7,240 bases of DNA from Thermoplasmata archaeon (GTDB lineage Archaea > Thermoplasmatota > Thermoplasmata > Lutacidiplasmatales > UBA184). Shown one piece after another: positions 1 to 5,821 of this stretch (the first letter of the stretch is position 1; every line of letters begins with the position of its first letter). The translations under genes were made by a program, and so were the position numbers. The stretch lies in contig JASHPV010000098.1 of the NCBI GenBank assembly GCA_030037875.1, positions 1 through 7,240 on the forward strand. The letters run 5' to 3'. The notes under the pieces were generated by a model. The model was not told the origin of the DNA. It did not search any database and saw only the letters and a list, made by a program, of their open reading frames with translations.

Positions 1-1092
1 AGCACCGTATTCCTTCGGGCTCTCGCCGACGGTTCGTTGCTCATCCAGGACCGGGACCCAGCAGCAACGAACGCGTCCGTCGAGGTATTCGTCCAACCCT
101 ATCGCTCCCGGGAACACATCTTCCGCGACTTGGTGGCCGCGTATCTCGCGGGCGCCCGAGAGTTCGTCATCCACGAGAAGGGCGGGATCAGCCCGGAGAC
201 CGTCGCTGTCGCCAAGACCTTCGCGCGCCGAACGCTCCAGCCCGAGATTGTCTCGGAAGATCGAGAGGTGTTGGTTCTCCGCGACGTCTCTCGGGGAGCC
301 GAGCTCGACCTGGGCGCGCTCCTCCGCCGGATGTTCCAGATTGTGCTCGCGCTGCAGCAGGAGGCGGCCCGCACGTGGTCCGAACCCGATCGGTGGCGCG
401 GCGTCCGATGGGAGCACCGCGACGATGAGGTGGACCGCCACGCGTGGCTCATCGAACGTATCCTGGCCCTTCGTCTCGCCGGCGCCGTCTCGAGCGCCGA
501 AGTCGATCCGATCGTGGACCGGCCTCTCCAGACGCTCATACTGGTCCGCTCCCTCGAGAGGATCGGAGATCACGCCGTCCAGATCGCCGAGCAGGGACTA
601 CGGTGGGCGGAGACTTCCCCCTCCGAGCGGCTCGTCCGGCCTCTGACGGAGTTTCACGGCCAAGTCCTAGATCAACTGCAGGCCGCCTTCCGCGTCGCGT
701 CTGAAGAGCGAGACGCCGGCCACGCGAATGATGTCATCGACGTGGGTGAGGCGCTCCACGCCACTTACACGACCCTGACCGAGAGTCTCTTCGCGCGAGG
801 CGGGGCGAGCGGTTTCTCCGCCCTCGCCGCCGTTCCTCTCGGCTTGATTCTCCAATCGATCGACCGCACGGTGTCGTACGCCCAGGACATCGCCGAGGTG
901 GGACTGGACCGCAGTACGGTCGTCTCGCTCACCGAGACACCGACCACGCGGCCTGTTAGCGCCGGAGTACCCGTGGGGCGAGTACCCCGCCCGAGAACGC
1001 CGCGGCTGAGTTCGCGCGGAGTCGTGCGAATGGGACCCGCCCTTGACGCGCCACAGAATCGAAGGAGAAAACAGGAGAAGGAAAAAGAATGA
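1..1092 (+). CDS. AbrB/PhoU-type phosphate uptake regulator, 5' end missing
   Basis: Probable regulator of phosphate uptake, cytoplasmic. The frame is open from base 1, so the gene starts before the window; the first possible start inside it, a TTG at 37, falls within a conserved segment and is unlikely to be real. Visible residues 1-17 (STVFLRALADGSLLIQD) look like the second half of an AbrB/SpoVT DNA-binding fold, which in archaeal PhoU-family proteins precedes the helical part. Then come YRSREHIFRDLVAAYLAG (about 33-50), the helix around DDEVDR (141-146), and a PhoU metal motif LERIGDHAVQIAEQ with E186 and D190. The second repeat is degenerate (DRTVSYAQD, 288-296). The last 60 or so residues are Pro/Arg/Thr-rich and end in a charged tail. 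The stop overlaps the pstS start by 4 bp (ATGA), implying translational coupling. Known for the family: PhoU proteins dampen Pst transport and signalling. The DNA-binding role is inferred from the partial AbrB remnant. Confidence 0.85.
   Translation, partial: STVFLRALADGSLLIQDRDPAATNASVEVFVQPYRSREHIFRDLVAAYLAGAREFVIHEKGGISPETVAVAKTFARRTLQPEIVSEDREVLVLRDVSRGAELDLGALLRRMFQIVLALQQEAARTWSEPDRWRGVRWEHRDDEVDRHAWLIERILALRLAGAVSSAEVDPIVDRPLQTLILVRSLERIGDHAVQIAEQGLRWAETSPSERLVRPLTEFHGQVLDQLQAAFRVASEERDAGHANDVIDVGEALHATYTTLTESLFARGGASGFSALAAVPLGLILQSIDRTVSYAQDIAEVGLDRSTVVSLTETPTTRPVSAGVPVGRVPRPRTPRLSSRGVVRMGPALDAPQNRRRKQEKEKE
1064..1080 (+). promoter_or_regulatory. Purine-rich double Shine-Dalgarno tract for pstS
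   Basis: Two GGAG cores (1064-1067 and 1074-1077) lie in an almost pure A/G run before the pstS ATG at 1089. The nearer core is 11 bases from the start. The tract lies inside the upstream coding region and encodes the charged end of that protein (RRRKQEKEKE), so the tail may reflect ribosome-binding needs more than protein function. Confidence 0.6.
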
Positions 1093-2318
1093 GCGCACCA
1101 AACCAACAACCGCCGAGTGAGACCATTCAGAGCAAGGGGTCCAGCCGCACTGGCTGGTACGCCGCGATCGCGATTGTTGTCATCGTGATCATCGTGTTCG
1201 CGGGGCTGTACGCGGCGGGGTACATCGGCAAGAAGCCGACGAGTACTACTACCACCCCCCCGAAGGTGCCGGCGTGCACAACCTACACGATCACCGGCGC
1301 GGGCTCGACGTTCGTGCAAGGACTCATGACCGCCTGGACGGGCGCGGGTGGCTATTCCGTGAACACCGTGGACTATGATGCGGTCGGGAGCGGAACCGGC
1401 ATATCGGACATCACAACGGGAACGGTCACGTACGGCGCGAGCGACGCGCCGCTCAACGCCACGCAACGGGCGGCGGCACCGAACCTCCTAACGATGCCCG
1501 AAACCGCGGGTGCGGTTGCGGTAATCTTCAACCTGCCCGGCGTCGCGTTCCCGCTCCACGATTCCCTCAACCTGACGGGAGCCGTTCTGGCGGCCATCTA
1601 CCTGGGAGACATCTCCACGTGGAACAACACGGCCATCGAGGCACTCAACCCCGGCGTGGTCATGCCGAACCAAGTGATCTCGGTGTGGCACCGGTCGGAC
1701 GGGAGCGGCACGAGCTACGCCTTCAGCCAGTTCCTGTCGGACAGCAACGCAACCTGGAAGAGCACGATTGGGTACAGCACGCTTCCCGCCTGGCCGAAGA
1801 CTCCCCTCGGGGGCGGCGAGAAGGGTAGCTCCGGCATCGCCGGAACGGTGAAGGAGACCCCGTACTCCCTCGGGTACGTTGACCTCGGTTATGCCTCGGA
1901 GAACGTCATCTCGTTCGCTGCCGTCCAGAACCCGTCCGGGAAGAACATCATCCCGACGGTGAGCGACGCGGCGTCCGCGATCTCGGACATCCTGGCCATC
2001 CCAACCACCCTGCCGTTGGGCAACGAGAGCTGGTCCGGCGTGTCGATGATCGACGCCCCCGGAGCGGGGGACTACCCGATCACGACGTTCTCGTACCTGC
2101 TGTTCTACCAGGAATCGCACAACAACCCCACGATCACGAGCGTGGCCGATGCGTCGGCGTTCGTGAACTTCCTGAACTGGACCATCTCGACGAGCGGGGG
2201 CCAGTCGTTCTCGGGAGAGCTCTACTACGTCCCGCTGCCGGCCAGCGTCGTGGCGGCCGACCAAGCGACCCTCGCGTCGATGACCTACCAGGGAGGAGTC
2301 ATTCCGGCCTGCAGCTAG
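1089..2318 (+). CDS. pstS: PstS, phosphate-binding protein of the Pst ABC transporter
   Basis: Extracellular receptor that captures inorganic phosphate and delivers it to PstC-PstA. The protein has 409 residues. Residues 1-21 are polar; 22-46 form one hydrophobic helix with no lipobox Cys after it, so it is likely an uncleaved membrane anchor, followed by a Thr/Pro linker (48-62). The ligand residues known from E. coli PstS are all present: T74-F75 in GAGSTF, S101 in GSGTG, D119 in GASDAPL, and R202, D204, S206, G207, T208 in RSDGSGTS. GEKGSSGIAGTV (243-254) and LGYVDLGYA (261-269) are further family landmarks. Only two cysteines exist, C63 and C408, at the two ends of the folded domain. Six N-glycosylation sequons are present. 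The ATG overlaps the preceding stop by 4 bp and has a good Shine-Dalgarno tract. Identification is firm; anchoring and disulfide are inferred. Confidence 0.97.
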   Translation: MSAPNQQPPSETIQSKGSSRTGWYAAIAIVVIVIIVFAGLYAAGYIGKKPTSTTTTPPKVPACTTYTITGAGSTFVQGLMTAWTGAGGYSVNTVDYDAVGSGTGISDITTGTVTYGASDAPLNATQRAAAPNLLTMPETAGAVAVIFNLPGVAFPLHDSLNLTGAVLAAIYLGDISTWNNTAIEALNPGVVMPNQVISVWHRSDGSGTSYAFSQFLSDSNATWKSTIGYSTLPAWPKTPLGGGEKGSSGIAGTVKETPYSLGYVDLGYASENVISFAAVQNPSGKNIIPTVSDAASAISDILAIPTTLPLGNESWSGVSMIDAPGAGDYPITTFSYLLFYQESHNNPTITSVADASAFVNFLNWTISTSGGQSFSGELYYVPLPASVVAADQATLASMTYQGGVIPACS

Positions 2319-2358
2319 GGTAGATTAGCTACGAGACCTGGGCCGGGATTCTGCGTCG
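2319..2358 (+). promoter_or_regulatory. pstS-pstC gap with AT-rich patch and weak inverted repeat
   Basis: This 40-base gap is the longest in the operon. It carries an AT-rich patch (TAGATTAGCTA, 2321-2331) in otherwise GC-rich DNA. AGCTA at 2313-2317, overlapping the pstS stop, and TAGCT at 2326-2330 can form a 5-bp stem with an 8-base loop. No Shine-Dalgarno sequence precedes the pstC ATG at 2359. The patch lies about 28-38 bases before that ATG, roughly where an archaeal TATA element would sit for a leaderless transcript. It matches the TATA consensus only loosely, so an internal promoter is a possibility rather than a call. Confidence 0.25.
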
Positions 2359-3354
2359 ATGCTTCGCGGCACGCGGAATCCCGGCCGAACCTTTTCCGCC
2401 CGGCTCCGCCGAGCCTTGGACCTGGGATTCCTCTCCCTGACCCTCGTCGTCGCCCTCGGGATCCTCGCCCTGCTCAGCGCGTTCATCATCGTCCTGTTTC
2501 GCGCGGCCGACCTCTCCATCGTTCACTATGGACTCGCCCTCCTGGGAGAATCCACGTGGGCCCCGGGAGTGAACAAACTCGGGCTCCTCCCGTTCATCAT
2601 CGGGACCCTCCTCACCTCCGCCATCGCCCTCGTGATCGCCATCCCGTTTAGTCTCGGAATCGCGGTCTCCCTGTCCGAGCTGGCGCCGCGTTGGATCGCA
2701 GAGCCCCTGGGCTACATTGTCGAGCTGCTCGCCGCGGTCCCGTCGGTCGTCTTCGGACTGTGGGGTATCTTCGTTCTCATCCCCTTCATGCGAACCACAA
2801 TCGACCCGCTCCTGGAAAGCTGGAACAACGGAGCCGACCGGCTGTTCCACGCCTCGATCCCGTTGTTCACGGGACCCATCTCGGGCTCGGGAGTGCTCAC
2901 GGCCTCGATCGTTCTGGCCATCATGATCATCCCGACCATCTCGGCGATCTCTCGGGAGGCCCTCCGCGCCGTGCCCGAGACGCAACGGGAGGCGGCGCTC
3001 GGGCTCGGTGCCACTCGATGGGAAACGACCCGGATGTCGGTCCTGAGCTACGCGCGGATCGGCATCGTCGGGGCGATCATCCTCGGACTCGGCCGGGCCG
3101 TAGGGGAGACGATGGCCGTGACGCTGGTCATCGGGAACTCGGACTTCATCCCCACCTCCCTGTTCAGCCAGGGCCAAACGATCGCGAGCCTGATCGCCAA
3201 CGAGTTCCTCTCCAACGCCAGCTCGCCGCTGGCGGCGAGTGCCTTCCTCTATGCGGCCCTCGTCCTCCTGCTCATCACCCTGCTGATCAACATCGGTGCG
3301 CGACTGCTCGTCTACCGGCTCGTCAAACGCACGGGGGGAGGCGCAATCGAATGA
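2359..3354 (+). CDS. pstC: PstC, phosphate ABC transporter permease
   Basis: One of the two membrane subunits forming the phosphate channel. The 331 residues are close to the usual PstC length. A hydrophobic helix at about 22-47 is followed by an external loop and a second segment (about 76-105, GTLLTSAIALVIAIP). AVPSVVFGLWGIFVLIP (126-142) is a typical PstC transmembrane stretch. The cytoplasmic EAA loop that docks on PstB is SREALRAVPETQREAALGLG (198-217). GRAVGETMAV (245-254) and GQTIASLIANEF just after it are PstC signatures that separate it from PstA. The ATG at 2359 is the first good start after an in-frame stop at 2326 and puts the first helix in the usual place, but no Shine-Dalgarno sequence supports it. 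The end overlaps the pstA start by 4 bp. Confidence 0.95.
   Translation: MLRGTRNPGRTFSARLRRALDLGFLSLTLVVALGILALLSAFIIVLFRAADLSIVHYGLALLGESTWAPGVNKLGLLPFIIGTLLTSAIALVIAIPFSLGIAVSLSELAPRWIAEPLGYIVELLAAVPSVVFGLWGIFVLIPFMRTTIDPLLESWNNGADRLFHASIPLFTGPISGSGVLTASIVLAIMIIPTISAISREALRAVPETQREAALGLGATRWETTRMSVLSYARIGIVGAIILGLGRAVGETMAVTLVIGNSDFIPTSLFSQGQTIASLIANEFLSNASSPLAASAFLYAALVLLLITLLINIGARLLVYRLVKRTGGGAIE
3333..3341 (+). promoter_or_regulatory. Ribosome binding site of pstA, inside the end of pstC
   Basis: A GGGGGGAGG run ends 9 bases before the ATG at 3351. It supports this start for pstA rather than any upstream codon in the long open frame that reaches back into pstC. Confidence 0.6.
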
Positions 3355-4205
3355 AGTTCGACCGGGATGCCCGGCGTCGGATCTTCAACTGGGTCGTGAC
3401 CGTGCTCTGCCTGCTGTGCGTCGTGGTGGCGCTCATCCCGTTGCTCAGCATCATTTACACGGCCGTCGTTAACGGGGGGCGCGTCCTCAGCATCCATTTC
3501 CTGATCGGGCAAGAGGGCACCGGAATTCCGTACAACGCGGCGGGAGGGATTGGACCGGCCCTCTACGCGACCATCGTTGTGGTGGCCCTGTCTTCGCTGT
3601 TATCCGTCCCGGTTGGCGTGCTCGCCGGTATCTATCTCTCCGAGTACGGAAAGAACCCTCTCGGCCGGGGAATCAGCTTCTTCACCGACGTGATGACCGG
3701 TGCACCCTCGATCGTGGTCGGTCTCTTTTCCTACGCCGTGTTCCTGTATTTCTTCCGGGCCATCGTGTTCAGCGCCATCGACGGGGCCTGTGCGCTCGCG
3801 ATTCTCATGATCCCCGTCGTCACGCGCGCGACGGAGGAAGGGCTGCGACTCGTCCCGAACGCGCTACGGGAAGGGGCCTACGCGCTCGGGATCCCGCGCT
3901 ACCGGGCCGTACTCCAGATCGTACTGAGTACCGGGCGGAGCATTGTCATCACGGGCGTGGTGCTGGCCGTCATGCGGGCCTCCGGGGAAGTGGCCCCCCT
4001 CCTGATCGCCGCCGGCTGGAGCACCCACGGCTTCACCGGACTGTACCAGCCCGCCGGCCTGCTGGGCGTCCTCATCTTCCTGGACTCGGACCAGGCCGCG
4101 CCAGGGCTCGTCGCCGCCGGGTGGGGCGGCGCTCTCATTCTCATCGCATTGTTGCTGGGGATCAGCCTGACAGCCCGGATCGTCCTCCGCAAGCGATTCA
4201 AGTGA
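3351..4205 (+). CDS. pstA: PstA, phosphate ABC transporter permease
   Basis: Second membrane subunit of the phosphate channel, partner of PstC. The 284 residues are slightly short of bacterial PstA. There is a basic N-terminus (MKFDRDARRR), a first helix (about 13-40), an external loop, then helices at about 70-97, 118-135 and 145-157. GIYLSEYG (93-100) and MTGAPSIVVGLFSY (115-128) are PstA-type segments. The EAA loop for PstB docking is TEEGLRLVPNALREGAYALG (161-180). RASGEVAPLL (209-218) corresponds to the RAxGETAPLL stretch of PstA, with Val in place of the usual Thr. The ATG is chosen by its 4-bp overlap with the pstC stop, its ribosome binding site and the family N-terminus. The same frame stays open back to 2691, but that part is a shadow of pstC. 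Confidence 0.95.
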   Translation: MKFDRDARRRIFNWVVTVLCLLCVVVALIPLLSIIYTAVVNGGRVLSIHFLIGQEGTGIPYNAAGGIGPALYATIVVVALSSLLSVPVGVLAGIYLSEYGKNPLGRGISFFTDVMTGAPSIVVGLFSYAVFLYFFRAIVFSAIDGACALAILMIPVVTRATEEGLRLVPNALREGAYALGIPRYRAVLQIVLSTGRSIVITGVVLAVMRASGEVAPLLIAAGWSTHGFTGLYQPAGLLGVLIFLDSDQAAPGLVAAGWGGALILIALLLGISLTARIVLRKRFK

Positions 4206-4210
4206 GCGAG

Positions 4211-4217
4211 GGAGGGG
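4211..4217 (+). promoter_or_regulatory. Ribosome binding site deciding the GTG start of pstB
   Basis: GGAGGGG lies 6 bases before a GTG at 4224 and is the only strong Shine-Dalgarno sequence between pstA and the pstB core. It favours the GTG over the in-frame ATG at 4299, which has only a short purine run nearby. Confidence 0.6.
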
Positions 4218-4223
4218 AACGAC

Positions 4224-5039
4224 GTGGAAGGGGAAAGCCTGCAGGGAGAGACGCTCGGAAAGATTACCCACCAAAATCACGACGGCGCCCCCACTAAGAT
4301 GGAGGTGGACAAGCTCTCCGCCTTCTACGGCAGCAAGAAGGCGGTGTCCGACGTCTCCCTCGCGTTCCGGCAGAACACCGTCACGGCCATCATCGGCCCG
4401 TCGGGATGCGGAAAGTCTACGCTCATCCGGTGCCTCAACCGGATGCACGAGGTCTCTCCCGGTGGTCGGATCGAGGGGAGGGTACTCCTCGACGGAACCG
4501 ACATTTACACGGAGGATCCGGTCTCCGTCCGCCGTCGCATCGGCATGGTGTTCCAGAAGCCGAACCCTTTCCCGACGATGTCAGTCTACGATAATGTGGC
4601 CGCCGGGTTGAAGCTCAATGGGATGCGCAAACGCGCCGTCCTCGACGAAGCGGTAATCCGGAGCCTGAAGCAGGCCGCGCTCTGGGACGAGGTGAAGGAC
4701 AATGTCCACGGGTCGGGGAACCGGCTTTCGGGAGGGCAGCAGCAGCGCCTCTGCATCGCCCGTGCCCTCGCGATCCAACCGGAGGTGATCTTGATGGACG
4801 AGCCCTGCTCGGCGCTCGACCCCATCGCGACCGCGAAGATCGAGGACCTGATCTTTGACCTCCAGAAGACTTACACCGTCGTCATCGTCACCCACAACAT
4901 GCAACAGGCGGCGCGGGTCGCCGAGTACACGGCGTTCATGTATCTCGGGGAGCTCATCGAGTATGACCGCACCGAGAAGATGTTCGAGCAGCCCACCCAG
5001 AAGCTAACCGAGAACTACATCACAGGAAGGTTTGGATAA
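4224..5039 (+). CDS. pstB: PstB, phosphate ABC transporter ATP-binding protein
   Basis: Cytoplasmic ATPase that powers phosphate import through PstC-PstA. All ABC motifs are intact in the 271 residues: Walker A GPSGCGKST (58-66), Q-loop Q111 within MVFQKPNPFP, signature LSGGQQQR (168-175), Walker B VILMDE (188-193), D-loop SALD (196-199) and H-loop H224. CLNRMHEV (70-77) and FQKPNPFP (110-117) are PstB hallmarks that separate it from other ABC ATPases, as does the C-terminal YITGRFG. The GTG start, supported by its ribosome binding site, adds about 25 polar residues before the usual PstB N-terminus (MEVDKLSAFYG, from M26). Starting at ATG 4299 would give a standard-length protein and remains possible. 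The gene lies 18 bp after pstA, and its TAA shares one base with the phoU ATG. Confidence 0.96.
   Translation: MEGESLQGETLGKITHQNHDGAPTKMEVDKLSAFYGSKKAVSDVSLAFRQNTVTAIIGPSGCGKSTLIRCLNRMHEVSPGGRIEGRVLLDGTDIYTEDPVSVRRRIGMVFQKPNPFPTMSVYDNVAAGLKLNGMRKRAVLDEAVIRSLKQAALWDEVKDNVHGSGNRLSGGQQQRLCIARALAIQPEVILMDEPCSALDPIATAKIEDLIFDLQKTYTVVIVTHNMQQAARVAEYTAFMYLGELIEYDRTEKMFEQPTQKLTENYITGRFG
5024..5030 (+). promoter_or_regulatory. Ribosome binding site of phoU, inside the end of pstB
   Basis: AGGAAGG ends 8 bases before the phoU ATG at 5039 and supports this start. The TAATG junction suggests that ribosomes finishing pstB restart on phoU. Confidence 0.55.
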
Positions 5040-5779
5040 TGCCCACCGCGGTAGAACGCAAAGCGCTGTCCGAGGCCCTCGAACACCTAAACGAGAACAT
5101 GCGGACGATGTCCGAGCTAGCTGTCCTGGCCATTCGCAAGGCCGCGGAGGCGCTCGACAAAGGGCACAGCCGCGACTCGGAGGAGGTCTTCACGCTCGAC
5201 CAGGAGATCTACGGGCTCAAGCAGAAGGTCGAGCAATCGTGCATCGAGCTCATTGCGCTGTATGCTCCCGTCGCGAGCGACCTGCGGACGATCACCGCGT
5301 CCCTGGAGATCACGACGGACCTCGACCGCATCGGACGATATTCGAGAGACATCGCCGAGGCCGCGGAGAAGCTCCGGGGCATGAGCCGGCAGAGCCTCGG
5401 AAAAATCGGTAACCTGGGGCGCATGGCCGAGCTGACGATCCAGATGATCGAGACGTCGGTCAACGCATTTGCCCAGCGACAGGTCGATCCCGTGCGGGAC
5501 ATCGTGCGCACGGACGACGCCATCGATTCCCTCCACGACGAGGTGTTCCAGGAGTTGGTGGAGAAGATGACCGACCAGTCGGTGTCGCCCCGCGTCGGGG
5601 CCCAACTCATCCTGATTAACCGCTACTTCGAACGGCTCGCCGACCATGCGGTGAACATCGGCCAGGACGTGATCTACATGATCACGGCCCAGCGTCCGGT
5701 GAAGGTGAAACGACAGAACGGCGGGGCGAGCCCCTCCGCGAGACCGGCCCCTCCGCCGCCGACCGCTTCGTCCGCGTAG
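5039..5779 (+). CDS. phoU: PhoU, phosphate transport/signalling regulator
   Basis: Cytoplasmic all-helical regulator expected to restrain the Pst transporter and phosphate signalling. The 246 residues contain two PhoU three-helix repeats. Repeat 1 (about 10-115) includes LDQEIYGLKQKVEQSCIEL (53-71) and APVASDLR (76-83). Its metal motif is altered to DRIGRYSRD (96-104), with Asp for the first Glu and Arg100 where a metal-binding Asp usually sits. Repeat 2 (about 125-216) has DDAIDSLHDEVF (159-170) and a canonical motif ERLADHAVN with E198, D202 and N206. Residues 226-246 form a Gly/Ala/Ser/Pro-rich tail including a run of four prolines, probably disordered. It is the last pst gene. Together with the AbrB/PhoU-like protein at the head, it gives the operon two PhoU-family members. 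Family assignment is firm; mode of action in this organism is inferred. Confidence 0.95.
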   Translation: MPTAVERKALSEALEHLNENMRTMSELAVLAIRKAAEALDKGHSRDSEEVFTLDQEIYGLKQKVEQSCIELIALYAPVASDLRTITASLEITTDLDRIGRYSRDIAEAAEKLRGMSRQSLGKIGNLGRMAELTIQMIETSVNAFAQRQVDPVRDIVRTDDAIDSLHDEVFQELVEKMTDQSVSPRVGAQLILINRYFERLADHAVNIGQDVIYMITAQRPVKVKRQNGGASPSARPAPPPPTASSA

Positions 5780-5792
5780 CCCTGGCCGGGAA

Positions 5793-5821
5793 GGGACGGG
5801 TCCGATGAATCGGTCGGTCCC
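5793..5821 (+). promoter_or_regulatory. Predicted hairpin enclosing the methyltransferase start codon
   Basis: GGGAC (5793-5797) pairs with GTCCC (5817-5821). Inside it G5799-C5815 and a G5800-U5814 wobble can form, then CCGA (5802-5805) pairs with TCGG (5810-5813) around a four-base loop TGAA. There is one G-G mismatch and one bulged base. The A of the ATG at 5805 closes the upper stem, the T and G lie in the loop, and the G-rich bases that could serve as ribosome binding site lie in the 5' arm. It could limit translation of this gene relative to phoU. There is no T-run, so it does not resemble an intrinsic terminator. Confidence 0.35.

Noticed and set aside
37..39. TTG at 37 as the start of the first gene
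   Set aside because: The frame is open back to base 1, and the residues before the TTG continue an AbrB-like segment, so the true start lies outside the window.
765..1466. Antisense open frame spanning the regulator/pstS junction
   Set aside because: Low-complexity Arg-rich translation crossing two real coding regions; no supporting start signal or motif.
1488..2264. Antisense open frame of 258 codons opposite pstS
   Set aside because: Arg/Val/Gly-rich shadow of a confidently identified gene; long antisense frames are expected at this GC content.
2313..2330. AGCTA/TAGCT stem as a transcription terminator
   Set aside because: A 5-bp stem with an 8-base loop is weak and no T-rich run follows; the operon clearly continues into pstC.
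2329..3177. Antisense open frame of 282 codons opposite pstC
   Set aside because: Its product is dominated by Asp, Glu, Arg and Gly, typical of the reverse of a GC-rich membrane-protein gene, and it has no recognisable motif.
2691..3350. Long open frame upstream of and continuous with pstA
   Set aside because: It overlaps well-conserved pstC in another frame and its translation is Arg/His/Pro/Gly-rich with no family features; pstA starts at 3351.
3864..4448. Antisense open frame across the pstA/pstB junction
   Set aside because: A shadow of conserved coding sequence on the other strand, with biased composition and no family resemblance.
5793..5821. Hairpin after phoU as the operon terminator
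   Set aside because: It lacks a T-run and overlaps the start of the next open frame, which fits translational control better than termination.
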